The notes beneath the pieces were generated by a model. The model had not been told where the DNA came from. It was given only the letters and a program-made list of their open reading frames with translations, and did no database searches. A program made the translations under genes and the position numbers. From an uncultured Roseobacter sp. (lineage in GTDB: Bacteria; Pseudomonadota; Alphaproteobacteria; Rhodobacterales; Rhodobacteraceae), in the NCBI RefSeq assembly GCF_947492555.1, contig NZ_CANLNE010000002.1, forward strand, positions 363,501 to 427,500: a stretch of 64,000 nt of DNA, written 5' to 3'. This document shows, in pieces, positions 49,303 to 59,167 of this stretch. Positions within the stretch are counted from its first letter, which is position 1; the number at the start of each line of letters is the position of its first letter.

Positions 49303-49329
49303 CCGCCGGTCAATTATTTGCAGATGAGA

Positions 49330-49358
49330 TGGGCGTCCGGGTCGGGCGCCCTTTTTTT
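49330..49358 (+). terminator. Intrinsic terminator after trxA
   Basis: GGGCG (49331) and CGCCC (49347-49351) pair around TCCGGGTCGGG, followed by seven or eight Ts. It lies about 30 bp after the trxA stop. Confidence 0.8.
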
Positions 49359-49449
49359 AATGCCCGGCATTCCGCCCATGCGCTTTTGCGCGCCCTTGTA
49401 CCCCCCAAAAGCGCAGGCCATATAGAGCACCACGCAGAAGGAGACCAGA

Positions 49450-50007
49450 ATGGCACAGGACGATTTCCCCGGATGGCATGGGACCACGATCATCGGGGTG
49501 AAAAAGGCCGGTGAGGTTGTGATTGCCGGTGACGGTCAGGTCTCTCTCGGGCAGACGGTGATCAAGGGCACGGCGCGCAAGGTGCGCAGGCTGAGCCCCG
49601 GCGGGTTTGATGTTGTGGCCGGGTTCGCCGGGTCCACCGCGGATGCCTTCACGCTGCTGGAACGGTTGGAGGCCAAACTGGAAGCGACGCCCGGTCAACT
49701 GGCGCGTGCCAGCGTCGATCTGGCCAAGGATTGGCGCACGGACAAATACCTGCAAAAGCTTGAGGCGATGCTGATCGTTTCCGATGGCAAGGATATCTTT
49801 GTCATCACCGGTGCGGGTGACGTGCTGGAACCGGAACATGATGTCGCGGCCATCGGGTCGGGTGGAAACTTTGCGCTCGCCGCCGCACGCGGGCTGATGG
49901 ACAGCGACCGATCCGCCGAAGACGTCGCGCGCGACGCCATGGCCATCGCTGCGGACATCTGTGTCTACACCAACGGCAATCTGACCGTGGAGAAAATCAG
50001 CGCATGA
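49450..50007 (+). CDS. hslV: ATP-dependent protease HslV peptidase subunit
   Basis: HslV is the proteasome-like peptidase ring of HslUV. The 185-aa protein has the catalytic N-terminal threonine region as [19 protein letters not shown]; mature HslV begins at the Thr after Gly11, so about 11 residues are removed. [23 protein letters not shown] and [16 protein letters not shown] are typical. Its stop overlaps the next gene by 4 bp. The partner hslU is two genes on, separated by a membrane-protein gene. Confidence 0.97.
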   Translation: MAQDDFPGWHGTTIIGVKKAGEVVIAGDGQVSLGQTVIKGTARKVRRLSPGGFDVVAGFAGSTADAFTLLERLEAKLEATPGQLARASVDLAKDWRTDKYLQKLEAMLIVSDGKDIFVITGAGDVLEPEHDVAAIGSGGNFALAAARGLMDSDRSAEDVARDAMAIAADICVYTNGNLTVEKISA

Positions 50008-51086
50008 TCGACAAGGACGATCTCCGGGCGTCCGTCAGCGCGGGAATCGTGACCGAAGCGCAGGCTGCTGCCCTCATGAGCCTTGCGCACAGTCGCAGTG
50101 GTGCGCGCGAAAACCTCGCGCCGGGGGACGAACCTTTTGAACTCTTCAAAGGGTTCAACGAGATTTTCATCGTGGTCGGCATGGTCATCCTCGCATTCGG
50201 CTGGATCGGTATTGTCACCTTCGGGATTGCCAATGATCCGCTGGGCGTGCGGCAGACACTGATCACCTCCAGCCTTGCAGCCGCCGTCGTGCTTTGGTTG
50301 CTGTCGGAATACTTCATCCGCCGCCGCCGCATGGTCGCCCCGGCCATCGCGCTCGCCATTCTCTTTGCCATCAACGCGGCCTATGGGCTGGCGGGGGCCT
50401 TTTCAGAAATTCTGATGGTGGCACAAGGCGATAACAGCAGCCTGCCACTGCCCTTTGCCCTCGCAACCATCGCACTGTTCATCTACTGGTTCCGCTTCCG
50501 CGTCCCCTTTGCGCTGGCGCTCATCGCACTTGCGGCGTTCGGGGTCGCCCTTCTGATCGCAGGGAACAGCAGCGGTTCGCCCCAGTCGATTGAAGAGCTT
50601 TTCCTGCTCTCCGCCGGGGGGCCTTTCGCATGGATTACGCTGGCCCTGGGCCTTGTCGTTTTTGCCATCGCGATGATGTTCGACATGTCCGATCCGCACC
50701 GGGTCACGCGGCGCGCGGCAAACGGGTTCTGGCTGCATGTGGTGGCCGCCCCCGCCTTGGTGAACACGCTGGCCCTCACCCTGCTTGATCGCGAGGGCAG
50801 CTGGGCCGACACCACGCTGATCGGCGTGCTGATGCTCTTTGCGCTGGTCGCCATCATTATCGACCGCCGGTCTTTCCTGATTGCCGCCATCGGCTACACG
50901 GTGATCCTCACAACAACCATTTTCGAAGGCGACGGCGCCGTCTATACCGTCTTCTTCCTTGGTGTGGTTCTGCTTTTCCTCGGCGCGCGCTGGGAAGCGA
51001 TCCGCGCCCGTCTGCTGGCCCTGATGCCCGGCTTCATCCCGCTGCATCGGTTGCCTCCTTCACATGTGACAAAGGTTTTCCAATGA
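50004..51086 (+). CDS. Polytopic membrane protein between hslV and hslU (DUF2157-like)
   Basis: The 360-aa protein has a soluble N-terminus ([28 protein letters not shown]), followed by about ten hydrophobic helices and a short C-terminus. The N-terminal pattern recalls DUF2157 membrane proteins, but I am not certain. It overlaps hslV by 4 bp and hslU by 4 bp, so all three genes are tightly coupled; in most bacteria hslV and hslU are adjacent. A role linked to HslUV is inference from position. Its function is unknown. Confidence 0.8.
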   Translation: MIDKDDLRASVSAGIVTEAQAAALMSLAHSRSGARENLAPGDEPFELFKGFNEIFIVVGMVILAFGWIGIVTFGIANDPLGVRQTLITSSLAAAVVLWLLSEYFIRRRRMVAPAIALAILFAINAAYGLAGAFSEILMVAQGDNSSLPLPFALATIALFIYWFRFRVPFALALIALAAFGVALLIAGNSSGSPQSIEELFLLSAGGPFAWITLALGLVVFAIAMMFDMSDPHRVTRRAANGFWLHVVAAPALVNTLALTLLDREGSWADTTLIGVLMLFALVAIIIDRRSFLIAAIGYTVILTTTIFEGDGAVYTVFFLGVVLLFLGARWEAIRARLLALMPGFIPLHRLPPSHVTKVFQ

Positions 51087-52390
51087 CTGACCTGACCCCC
51101 CGCGAGATCGTTTCAGAGCTTGATCGCTTTATCATCGGGCAGAAAGACGCCAAACGCGCGGTCGCCGTGGCGCTGCGCAACCGCTGGCGGCGCAAGCAGC
51201 TGGCCGATGATTTGCGCGACGAGGTTTACCCCAAGAATATCCTGATGATCGGGCCCACCGGTGTCGGTAAAACCGAGATCAGCCGCCGGTTGGCGAAACT
51301 GGCCCGCGCGCCGTTCCTGAAGGTCGAGGCGACGAAGTTCACAGAGGTGGGCTATGTCGGGCGGGATGTGGAGCAGATTATCCGCGATCTGGTGGACAGC
51401 GCCATTGCCATGACCCGCGACTACATGCGCGAGGACGTGAAGGCCAATGCCCGCCACGCCGCCGAGGAGCGGGTGATTGATGCTATTGCCGGTGCCGATG
51501 CGCGCGAAGGCACCCGCGAGATGTTCCGCAAGAAGCTGAAAGCGGGGGAGTTAGACGGTGAGATGATCGATCTCGACGTGGCCGATACCTCCAACCCCTT
51601 CCCGATGATGGATATTCCCGGCCAGCCGGGTGGCGGTATGGGCATGATGAACCTGGGTGATATTTTCGGCAAGGCGATGGGTGGTCGCACGACACGCAAA
51701 CGGCTGTCCGTGGCCGAAAGCTATGACGTGCTGATCGGCGAGGAAGCGGACAAGCTGCTGGATGATGAAACCGTGACCAAGGCGGCCATCGACGCGGTGG
51801 AACAGAACGGCATCGTATTTCTGGACGAGATCGACAAGGTCTGTGCCCGGTCGGATGCGCGCGGCGGCGACGTCAGCCGCGAAGGCGTGCAGCGCGATCT
51901 GCTGCCGTTGATCGAAGGCACCACCGTCAGCACCAAACACGGGCCGGTGAAAACCGACCACGTGCTGTTCATCGCCTCGGGTGCCTTTCACATCGCCAAA
52001 CCTTCCGACCTCCTGCCAGAACTTCAGGGCCGCCTGCCGATCCGCGTGGAATTGCGCGCCCTGACGGAGGAGGATTTCGTGCGCATCCTGACGGAGACCG
52101 ACAATGCGCTGACCTTGCAGTACACCGCCCTCATGGGCACCGAACAGGTCACCGTCAGATTTGAGCCGGAAGGCATCGCAGCCCTCGCGAAAATCGCGGC
52201 GGATGTGAACCAGTCCGTGGAAAACATCGGCGCGCGGCGGCTTTACACCGTGATGGAACGGGTGTTCGAGGAGCTGTCGTTCAACGCCCCCGACCGCGCG
52301 GGTGACGAAGTTGTCGTGGATGCGGCATTTGTCGACAAGAACCTCGGCGCGCTCACGAAATCCACGGATATCAGCCGCTACGTGCTTTAA
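51083..52390 (+). CDS. hslU: ATP-dependent protease HslU ATPase subunit
   Basis: HslU is the AAA+ unfoldase that feeds proteins to HslV. The 435-aa protein has Walker A ([18 protein letters not shown]), the pore motif in GYVGRD, Walker B ([12 protein letters not shown]), the sensor/arginine region ([12 protein letters not shown]) and the C-terminal SRYVL that docks into HslV. It includes the inserted I domain. The ATG overlaps the preceding membrane gene by 4 bp. Confidence 0.97.
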   Translation: MTDLTPREIVSELDRFIIGQKDAKRAVAVALRNRWRRKQLADDLRDEVYPKNILMIGPTGVGKTEISRRLAKLARAPFLKVEATKFTEVGYVGRDVEQIIRDLVDSAIAMTRDYMREDVKANARHAAEERVIDAIAGADAREGTREMFRKKLKAGELDGEMIDLDVADTSNPFPMMDIPGQPGGGMGMMNLGDIFGKAMGGRTTRKRLSVAESYDVLIGEEADKLLDDETVTKAAIDAVEQNGIVFLDEIDKVCARSDARGGDVSREGVQRDLLPLIEGTTVSTKHGPVKTDHVLFIASGAFHIAKPSDLLPELQGRLPIRVELRALTEEDFVRILTETDNALTLQYTALMGTEQVTVRFEPEGIAALAKIAADVNQSVENIGARRLYTVMERVFEELSFNAPDRAGDEVVVDAAFVDKNLGALTKSTDISRYVL

Positions 52391-52428
52391 GTCTTCCCTT
52401 CCCGGCGAACGCCTGCGAAATGGCATGA

Positions 52429-53655
52429 ATGGGCTACATCCGTTTTCTCATCGACAACCGGCTGTTTCTGCTGGCGGGGTTCCTGCTGACCTTCACGTCC
52501 TCCTTCGGGCAGACCTATTTCATCTCGCTCTTTGCCGGTGAGATCAAAGGCAGCTTTGGCCTGAGCGATGGGCAATGGGGCGGGATCTACACCATCGGGA
52601 CCACGCTGTCCGCGATCACGATGATCTGGGCGGGTGCCCTGACCGACCGGTTCCGCGTTCGGCATCTGTCGCTTGGGGTGATGATCCTGCTGGCGCTCGC
52701 CTGCGTTGCCATGGCGCTGGTGCCGAATGGATTTCTCCTGATCCTAGTTGTCTTTGCCCTCAGGCTCATGGGTCAGGGCATGATGTCGCAGCTGGGTGCG
52801 GTGGCCATGTCGCGCTGGTTCGTGGCGGCGCGGGGCCGGGCGATCTCGCTCTCCTCGATGGGATTTGCCGTGGGGCAGGCATTGCTGCCGATTGTGTTCG
52901 TGGCGCTGCTGGTGCGGTACGACTGGCGCAGCCTCTGGGTGCTGGCAGCGGTCTGCGTTCTGGTTGTCATTCCGGTCATGCAAACCCTTCTCCGACAGGA
53001 ACGCACGCCGCAATCCATGGCGGAGGATACGCAAAGCCTCGGCATGGGCGGGCGGCACTGGACGCGGGTGGACCTGTTGCGGCACCCGCTCTTTTACATG
53101 CTGATCCCGCTGATACTGGGCCCGGCCGCCTGGGGGACGGCGCTGTTTTTCCAGCAGGTCCACCTGACCGAGGTCAAAGGCTGGAGCCTGGTGTCCTATG
53201 TGGCCCTGATGCCCATCTACACGGGGTCCACGATTGCCTTCACCTTCATCACCGGCTGGGCCGTCGACCGGTTTGGCGTGAAATGGATAGTGCCGTTTCA
53301 GATGATCCCCTTCGGCGTGTCCTTTCTGGTTCTGGCCGCGGCCGACAGTATTTTCATGGCAGGCGTGGGCCTGGTGATTTTCGGCATGGGGCAGGGCATG
53401 CAGGCCACCGCCACAACAGCTTTCTGGGCGGTGTTTTACGGCACCCGCCATCTGGGCGCGATCAAGGCCGCCGCCGCCGCATTGATGGTCTTCGGGTCCG
53501 CCATCGGGCCAGGCATCACCGGGGCGCTGATCGATCTGGGCATCAATTTCCCCAACCAGATGATCCCCATTGCCATGTTCTATTTTGCAGGGGCCGCGCT
53601 CGCCGGTCTCGGCATCCTGCGCTACCAGCGCGATCTGCCTAGCGCTGTCGCCTGA
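52429..53655 (+). CDS. Major facilitator superfamily transporter
   Basis: The 408-aa protein has about 12 transmembrane helices and the MFS loop motif between helices 2 and 3 (WAGALTDRFRVRHLS). Features such as RLMGQGMMSQLGAVAMSRWFVAARGRAISLSSMG resemble the oxalate/monocarboxylate-like MFS group, but the substrate is unknown. It lies 38 bp after hslU. Its 3' end overlaps the convergent smr gene by 17 bp. Confidence 0.88.
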   Translation: MGYIRFLIDNRLFLLAGFLLTFTSSFGQTYFISLFAGEIKGSFGLSDGQWGGIYTIGTTLSAITMIWAGALTDRFRVRHLSLGVMILLALACVAMALVPNGFLLILVVFALRLMGQGMMSQLGAVAMSRWFVAARGRAISLSSMGFAVGQALLPIVFVALLVRYDWRSLWVLAAVCVLVVIPVMQTLLRQERTPQSMAEDTQSLGMGGRHWTRVDLLRHPLFYMLIPLILGPAAWGTALFFQQVHLTEVKGWSLVSYVALMPIYTGSTIAFTFITGWAVDRFGVKWIVPFQMIPFGVSFLVLAAADSIFMAGVGLVIFGMGQGMQATATTAFWAVFYGTRHLGAIKAAAAALMVFGSAIGPGITGALIDLGINFPNQMIPIAMFYFAGAALAGLGILRYQRDLPSAVA

Positions 53656-54235
53656 GGTAAACGTAATAGGCGCCACCGCCGCCGTGACTGATATGCGCCT
53701 CACTGACCTGCATCACGGCAGAGGCCAGTGGCGGCGCGCTCAGCCATTGCGGCACCTGATGCCGCAGAACGCCGTGGCGTACCGGAATCGGGCCGCCTTC
53801 GTCGCGGTTCTTGCCCTTGCCGGTGATCACCAGAACCAGCCGTTTGCCGGACCCCTGCGCCGACAGAACGAACCGGGTCAGTGCACTATGCGCCCGGTCC
53901 AGCGTCATACCATGCAGATCAATCCGGCCTTCAGGCTTCATCTTGCCGCGCTTCATCTTGCCAAAGGTTTTCTGGTCCATCTGCACTGGCGCATTGCGCA
54001 AGCGATCAGGCAGGGAAGGTGTCAGATTGAAACTGGTCTTGCGGAGCTCGGGTTTGGGCGGGAATGTCGTGGCCAGCTTGCCAAAGTCCGGTTTCGGGGG
54101 ATCGGCACGCTTGGGTTTCGGCTGCGGCGCAAAAGCAGCGGGATCAAAGGTCTGGCGCTGTTCGAGGGCTTCGGTTCTCTCCGTCACTTTCCGCCAAAGC
54201 GCTGCTTCCTCGGCGGACAGTTTGCGCCGTGTCAC
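53639..54235 (-). CDS. Smr-domain protein
   Basis: The 198-aa protein has a charged, proline-rich N-terminus and a C-terminal Smr domain (about 103-195) with DLHGMTLDRAH, ITGKGKNRD, and HGGGGAYYVYLRR. Smr domains bind or nick branched or stalled nucleic acids, including RNA on collided ribosomes. It overlaps mltA by 4 bp and is the last gene of the tim44-mltA-smr unit. Confidence 0.9.
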   Translation of the reverse strand: MTRRKLSAEEAALWRKVTERTEALEQRQTFDPAAFAPQPKPKRADPPKPDFGKLATTFPPKPELRKTSFNLTPSLPDRLRNAPVQMDQKTFGKMKRGKMKPEGRIDLHGMTLDRAHSALTRFVLSAQGSGKRLVLVITGKGKNRDEGGPIPVRHGVLRHQVPQWLSAPPLASAVMQVSEAHISHGGGGAYYVYLRRQR

Positions 54236-55269
54236 AGCGCACCCTCCGGCGCCATGGCAAAGGCGCGCTGGATCGGCAGCAGAACGACCATGCGCCCGGG
54301 ATCTTTCAGCTTGCCCGCGGCGCGCCCCGCCTTGTCGCCCGTGCCGAAAAAGACATCCGCGCGTTGCGCCCCCTTGATCGCCGAGCCGGTATCCTGCGCG
54401 ATCATCAGGCGGCGCAGGGGTTTCTTGCCGTCCTTTTCGATCCAGACCGGCGCGCCCAGCGGCACGAAAGACGGGTCCACCGCAATGGTGCGCATCGGTG
54501 TGACCGACCGGTTCATCGCGCCAAGCGGGCCCTTGTCTGCGGGCACCTCGCTTACTTCACGGAAGAAGACGTAAGACGGGTTGTGAAACAAAAGCTCGCG
54601 CCCCGCTGCCGGATTGCGCCGCACCCAGTTCTTGATGACATCGGCGCTCACCTGATGCGCGGCATAGGTGCCACGCCGGACAAGTTCGGCTCCGATAGAC
54701 CGATAGGTGTGCCCATTGGCCCCGCCATATCCCACACGCAGCTTGCCGCCGCCGGGCAGGTTCACACGACCGGACCCCTGAATTTGCAGAAAGAAAAGCT
54801 CGACCGGATCATCGACCCAGGCAATCTCCAACCCGCGCCCTTCCAACAACTGCCCGTCCAGAATTTGTCGCCGAGAATACCATAGCACGGTGTCCTTCGC
54901 CTCGGGCGGCATGGCATAAAGTGGGTAACGATAGCGTCCACTGCGCTGGCGTGATCCGTTCAGTTCGGGCTCAAAATATCCTGTGAACAGGGCCGGATCC
55001 CCGTCCTCCATCAAGACCGGGCGGAACAGGAGTTCGAAAAAGGACTTCGGATCAGGCTCGGACGTTGCATAGGCGCAGACGGCACGCCAGTCTGGATCGT
55101 CCATATCCTGACAGGTGTTGCGAAAGGTCTCGAAGGCAGCGGCGTGGTCGTCCTTGGCCCAACCATCAAGGTCATCGAAAGACAGAACCTCTATGCGCGT
55201 CTCAGCACTGGCGGGGCCGGTCATACCGAGTATCCCCGCCAAAAGTGCTGCCGCGAAGGCAGGCTTCAT
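54232..55269 (-). CDS. mltA: Membrane-bound lytic murein transglycosylase A
   Basis: MltA cleaves peptidoglycan glycan strands, producing 1,6-anhydro-MurNAc ends. The 345-aa protein has a signal peptide (MKPAFAAALLAGILGMTGPASA), the MltA domain (LFTGYFEPELNGSRQ, FLQIQGSGRVNLPGG) and a C-terminal 3D domain with the catalytic Asp region AQDTGSAIKGAQRADVFFG. There is no lipobox cysteine, unlike E. coli MltA, so it is probably soluble in the periplasm. The ATG at 55269 overlaps tim44 by 4 bp. Confidence 0.93.
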   Translation of the reverse strand: MKPAFAAALLAGILGMTGPASAETRIEVLSFDDLDGWAKDDHAAAFETFRNTCQDMDDPDWRAVCAYATSEPDPKSFFELLFRPVLMEDGDPALFTGYFEPELNGSRQRSGRYRYPLYAMPPEAKDTVLWYSRRQILDGQLLEGRGLEIAWVDDPVELFFLQIQGSGRVNLPGGGKLRVGYGGANGHTYRSIGAELVRRGTYAAHQVSADVIKNWVRRNPAAGRELLFHNPSYVFFREVSEVPADKGPLGAMNRSVTPMRTIAVDPSFVPLGAPVWIEKDGKKPLRRLMIAQDTGSAIKGAQRADVFFGTGDKAGRAAGKLKDPGRMVVLLPIQRAFAMAPEGAL

Positions 55270-55925
55270 GCGTCTGTGGAAACAAGCAACCAATTCGGAT
55301 CATCCGACCCCATTACACGGGCAAAGGCCCATGTGTCTTTCTGCCGTTTGATCTCCTTGGGGTCGCCGTCCACGATTTCGCCCTCGGCGTTGCGTACAAC
55401 GGAGGTGAGTTCGGCAACGAAGCGGATCGTCAGCTCGGCATCCTGCGTATCGTCATCAAACGTCGCATCCATCAATTTCAGCTCACGCACACCGATGAAC
55501 GTCGATTCCACCGTCAGCCCCTGATCTTCGCGCGCAGCAATGCCATCGACAAAAGATTCATAGATGTCCTCGGCAAGAAATGGCTGGATGTCGGACAATT
55601 CACCCTTTTCATATCCCATGACAATCATCTCGTAAGCGCTGCGCGCACCGCCAAGGAAATCTGTCACGTTGAACGACGGCTCAATCCGTTTCATCGACGC
55701 CAGCGCCTTGGCCGCATCGCTGTCCTCATCCACATGATCCACGATATCAAGGTCGGGACCACCTTCGATCACTTCGAAATCCGGACCGGATCGCCCGCGC
55801 TCTTGAGGTTTTGGCAAGGGTTGCTGTTCAAACCCATCCCGTGTCCCCAGCACGTTTTTGAGTCGCAGAATCAGAAAAACAGCGATGCCAGCCAGCACCA
55901 AAAGCTGTATCAGGGGCGAATTCAT
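55266..55925 (-). CDS. Tim44-like domain protein
   Basis: The 219-aa protein has an N-terminal membrane helix (LIQLLVLAGIAVFLILRLKNVLG) and a Tim44-like domain in the C-terminal two thirds (SDIQPFLAEDIYESFVDGIAAREDQG, DTWAFARVMGSDDPNWLLVSTDA). It is related to the mitochondrial import motor component Tim44; the bacterial role at the membrane is not clear. It heads tim44-mltA-smr and diverges from fxsA. Confidence 0.92.
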   Translation of the reverse strand: MNSPLIQLLVLAGIAVFLILRLKNVLGTRDGFEQQPLPKPQERGRSGPDFEVIEGGPDLDIVDHVDEDSDAAKALASMKRIEPSFNVTDFLGGARSAYEMIVMGYEKGELSDIQPFLAEDIYESFVDGIAAREDQGLTVESTFIGVRELKLMDATFDDDTQDAELTIRFVAELTSVVRNAEGEIVDGDPKEIKRQKDTWAFARVMGSDDPNWLLVSTDA

Positions 55926-56030
55926 AGGTACCTCATGTGGGGTAAATCATGGAAACAGGCAGTTATCCCTCTTATGTAGGTGTCGGGCCTGCGCAAGTCC
56001 ACTCCACGCTCCACGAAAGGAAGCACCAAA

Positions 56031-56501
56031 ATGTGGCTATTTATCGCTTTTCTTGCGGTACCACTCATTGAAATCACGCTATTCATCCAAATCGGTGGTG
56101 CCATCGGGCTCGGCTGGACGCTGGTGACCGTGGTGCTGACGGCCATTGCGGGCACGTGGCTGGTGCGCAATCAGGGCGTTCTAGCACTCGGTCAACTCAA
56201 GTCTTCCTTTTCCGATCTGCGGGATCCGACGGAGCCTTTGGTACATGGCGCGATGATCCTGTTTTCCGGCGCATTGCTGCTGACACCGGGGTTTTTCACC
56301 GATGCTGTCGGCTTTCTGCTGCTGGTTCCCTCCGTCCGCATCGCGCTCTTCAAAGCCATTCGGTCCCGCATCAACATCCAGACCTTCGAGGCCGATCCCG
56401 CGCGCAGACCCGCACGGGGCGACATCATCGATGGCGAGTATTCCGAGGTCCAGCCGGATCGTGATCGGGTCGACCGCCCCTCCAAGTGGACCGACCATTG
56501 A
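56031..56501 (+). CDS. fxsA: FxsA-family membrane protein
   Basis: The 156-aa protein has about three to four membrane segments and the family pattern MWLFIAFLAVPLIEITLFIQIGG, with GAMILFSGALLLTPGFFTDAVGFLLLVP. E. coli FxsA suppresses F-plasmid exclusion of phage T7; its normal role is unknown. GAAAGGAA precedes the ATG; the longer frame to 55980 lacks such a site. It is divergent from tim44 and upstream of secB. Confidence 0.9.
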   Translation: MWLFIAFLAVPLIEITLFIQIGGAIGLGWTLVTVVLTAIAGTWLVRNQGVLALGQLKSSFSDLRDPTEPLVHGAMILFSGALLLTPGFFTDAVGFLLLVPSVRIALFKAIRSRINIQTFEADPARRPARGDIIDGEYSEVQPDRDRVDRPSKWTDH

Positions 56502-56560
56502 GAACCCCAGACCAAGCTGGTAAAGCTCGCCCGATTTCATATTCACGGTAGGAGACACCG

Positions 56561-57046
56561 ATGGCTGAAGCCGAAGCACAACAGCAAGGACCGCAAATGC
56601 GTGTTCTTGGACAATTCATTCGTGACATGTCCTTTGAAAACATCATGGCGCAAAAAGGCGCGCCTGCGGATGTGACCCCGGACGTTCAGGTTCAGGTCAA
56701 TCTGGACGCAAAAAAGCGCAGCACCGAAGGTCAGTACGAAACCTCGATCAAGCTGAATGTCACCTCCAAGGCCAAGGATAGCGATGCCACGCTTTTCGTG
56801 CTCGAAATTGACTATGCCGGGATCTTCAGCATCGACAATGTGCCCGAGGACCAGCTGCACCCGTTCCTGCTGATCGAATGTCCACGGATGATCTTCCCGT
56901 TCCTGCGCCGCGTGGTCAGCGATGTGACCCGTGACGGTGGCTTCCCGCCGCTGAACCTGGAAAACATCGACTTCCTGTCGCTTTACCGGAACGAGCTGGC
57001 GCGGCGTCAGTCTGAATCCGAAGATCAGCCCAAAATGGACGCCTGA
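56561..57046 (+). CDS. secB: Protein-export chaperone SecB
   Basis: SecB keeps preproteins unfolded and delivers them to SecA. The 161-aa protein has the conserved VLGQFIRDMSFEN, FVLEIDYAGIF, HPFLLIECPRMIFPFLRRVVSDVTRDGGFPP and NLENIDFLSLYRN. It lies beside the convergent dnaQ gene, with only 3 bp between them. The secB-dnaQ-coaE-aroE-maf order is typical of alphaproteobacterial origins. Confidence 0.97.
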   Translation: MAEAEAQQQGPQMRVLGQFIRDMSFENIMAQKGAPADVTPDVQVQVNLDAKKRSTEGQYETSIKLNVTSKAKDSDATLFVLEIDYAGIFSIDNVPEDQLHPFLLIECPRMIFPFLRRVVSDVTRDGGFPPLNLENIDFLSLYRNELARRQSESEDQPKMDA

Positions 57047-57049
57047 ACC

Positions 57050-57736
57050 TCAGGTTTTCAGCCACATTGCGTCGTCGCCCAGTTTCGCCACAAAATCGGC
57101 ATGGGCGGCGGCTTCCTTTTCCGAAATCCGGGATTTGAGCGGCACCGGGCGCGGGCGCGGAGTCCATTCCTCACCCGCGGCACCTGACGCGCTCTGCGAC
57201 GAGGTGGACAAACCGAAATCCGGTTGTCGCCCACCAATCAGCTCCAGATAAACCTCCGCCAGAATTTCACTGTCGAGCAACGCGCCGTGCAGCGTCCGCG
57301 ATGAATTGTCGATGTTGAACCGACGACACAGTGCATCGAGCGACGCAGGCGAGCCGGGAAAGCGTTTGCGCGCGATCTCCAGCGTATCGATGGCCTGTTC
57401 CCACGGGATTTGCGGCAGCCCCATCCATTTCAGTTCCGCATTCAGGAACTTGATGTCAAAAGCCGCATTGTGGATCACCAGTTTCGCATCGCCGATGAAA
57501 TCCAGAAACGCCTGACCCACCTGCGCAAACTTCGGTTTGTCGCGCAGGAAGTCATCGCCTAGCCCGTGCACCTGAAAGGCTTCTTCCGGCATGCTGCGTT
57601 CGGGGTTGATATACTGATGATAGGTTTTGCCGGTGGCCATATGGCCCATCAGCTCCACCGCCCCGATCTCGACAATCCGGTCGCCGGTCTCCGGATCAAA
57701 GCCAGTGGTTTCGGTGTCGAGCACAACCTCACGCAT
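57050..57736 (-). CDS. dnaQ: DNA polymerase III epsilon subunit (3'-5' exonuclease)
   Basis: DnaQ proofreads replication. The 228-aa protein has the DEDDh exonuclease motifs: VLDTETTGFDP (Exo I), HNAAFDIKFLNAEL (Exo II), and the Exo III segment TLHGALLDSEILAEVY with its His and Asp. The C-terminal tail would bind the polymerase alpha subunit. The ATG at 57736 overlaps coaE by 8 bp; the longer frame upstream lies inside coaE and was rejected. Confidence 0.96.
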   Translation of the reverse strand: MREVVLDTETTGFDPETGDRIVEIGAVELMGHMATGKTYHQYINPERSMPEEAFQVHGLGDDFLRDKPKFAQVGQAFLDFIGDAKLVIHNAAFDIKFLNAELKWMGLPQIPWEQAIDTLEIARKRFPGSPASLDALCRRFNIDNSSRTLHGALLDSEILAEVYLELIGGRQPDFGLSTSSQSASGAAGEEWTPRPRPVPLKSRISEKEAAAHADFVAKLGDDAMWLKT

Positions 57737-58319
57737 CGCGCATTCTTTCCTTGATCTGCCTGACCACATCCTGAACCTGCGCGCGGGCATGTTCAACCGT
57801 GTCCGTGACGATGACAAAGTCGGACCGGGCGCATTTTTCAGCGTTCGGCATCTGTTTGGCGCGGATTTTTTCGAAATCCGCATGGGTCATGGTGCCGCGT
57901 GCCAGCACCCGCTGTTCCTGAATTTCCGGCGGAATGGACACGCAGGCGACGGCGTCCATCTCTGCCTCGCCACCGGTTTCAAACAGCAAGGGAATGTCGA
58001 AGACGATAATTTCGGCATCCGACCTCCCGATGAATTCTGCACGATCTGCGGCGACCAGTGGATGCACGATAGCTTCAATCCTTGGCAAAGCGCTCGGGTC
58101 CGCACCGATAATCTTGCGCAACGCATCGCGGGAGATTGCCCCCTCCTGGACCGCTTCCGGGAACACGGCTTTGACCGGCACAACGGCCGCACCACCCTCG
58201 GCATAAAGCCGGTGCACCGCAGCGTCCGCATCCCAAAGTGCGCAACCTTCCTCCATAAACATCTGCGCTGTCGTGGTCTTGCCCATCCCGATCGAGCCAG
58301 TCAGCCCCAATCGAAACAT
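57729..58319 (-). CDS. coaE: Dephospho-CoA kinase
   Basis: CoaE adds the 3'-phosphate in the last step of CoA synthesis. The 196-aa protein has the P-loop (GLTGSIGMGKTTTAQMF), the substrate-site DADAAVH and the LIEAVHPLV-like RIEAIVHPLVAADR, with the R-containing lid VLARGTMTHADFEKIRAKQM. It overlaps dnaQ by 8 bp and shares one base with the aroE stop. Confidence 0.96.
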   Translation of the reverse strand: MFRLGLTGSIGMGKTTTAQMFMEEGCALWDADAAVHRLYAEGGAAVVPVKAVFPEAVQEGAISRDALRKIIGADPSALPRIEAIVHPLVAADRAEFIGRSDAEIIVFDIPLLFETGGEAEMDAVACVSIPPEIQEQRVLARGTMTHADFEKIRAKQMPNAEKCARSDFVIVTDTVEHARAQVQDVVRQIKERMRDA

Positions 58320-59167
58320 CAGCGCAGCACCGCCGCGCGCGCTTCCTCATCGACCACGGGACGGGGGCCGAACCAACGCTCAAATCCGGGCACAGCCTGA
58401 TGCAACAACATACCCAGACCGTCGACAGTGACGCAGCCCTTTTCCTCAGCGACCTCCAGCAATCTGGTTTTCAGCGGCGTATAGACAAGATCCGTCACGA
58501 TGGTGGATTTGCGCAATCCATCCAGCGGCACACGCATCTCCGGCTTGCCCACCATCCCAAGGGATGAGGTGTTCACCACGAGGCTGGCGTCTTCGAGCAT
58601 ATTGCCTGCCTGCACCCAATCCACGACGGTGATCCGGTTGCCAAAATCCGCCTGCAGTTTCTCCGCCCGAACGCGGGTGCGGTTGGACAGCAGGATTTCC
58701 GGCACACCTGCTTCGAGCAGGGACGCAATCACCGCCCGCGCAGCACCACCCGCCCCCAACAATGCGGCGCTCCCCTGCGTCGGCTGCCAGCCGGGCGCGC
58801 CCGCCTTCAGGTTTTCGATGAAACCATACCCATCCGTATTGTCCGCATGTATCTTGCCGTCTTTGCGGAAGATCAGCGTGTTGGCCGCCCCGATCAGGGT
58901 CGCACGGTCAGTGATCAGATCGGCGATGTCCAGAACCGCCTCTTTGTGCGGGATGGTCACGTTGACCCCGACAAACCCTGCCTTGGGCAGGGTCATCAGC
59001 ACATCCCTCAAGTCCCGGGCGCTGACATCCATGGGGACGTAAAACCCCCTGACATAGTGTTTGTTCAGCCAGTGGCGATGCACCTGCGGGGATTTGGAAT
59101 GCGCAATCGGGGACCCGATGACACCCGCCAGGGGAATCTTTGCCGGGGCTTGTTGGCTGTCACTCAT
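58319..59167 (-). CDS. aroE: Shikimate dehydrogenase
   Basis: AroE reduces 3-dehydroshikimate to shikimate with NADPH in aromatic amino acid synthesis. The 282-aa protein has GVIGSPIAHSKSPQVHRHWL (shikimate site), the catalytic Lys/Asp region NVTIPHKEAVL and NTDGYGFIENL, and the nucleotide-binding LGAGGAARAVIASL with NRTRVRAEKL. It overlaps maf by 4 bp. Confidence 0.96.
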   Translation of the reverse strand: MSDSQQAPAKIPLAGVIGSPIAHSKSPQVHRHWLNKHYVRGFYVPMDVSARDLRDVLMTLPKAGFVGVNVTIPHKEAVLDIADLITDRATLIGAANTLIFRKDGKIHADNTDGYGFIENLKAGAPGWQPTQGSAALLGAGGAARAVIASLLEAGVPEILLSNRTRVRAEKLQADFGNRITVVDWVQAGNMLEDASLVVNTSSLGMVGKPEMRVPLDGLRKSTIVTDLVYTPLKTRLLEVAEEKGCVTVDGLGMLLHQAVPGFERWFGPRPVVDEEARAAVLR

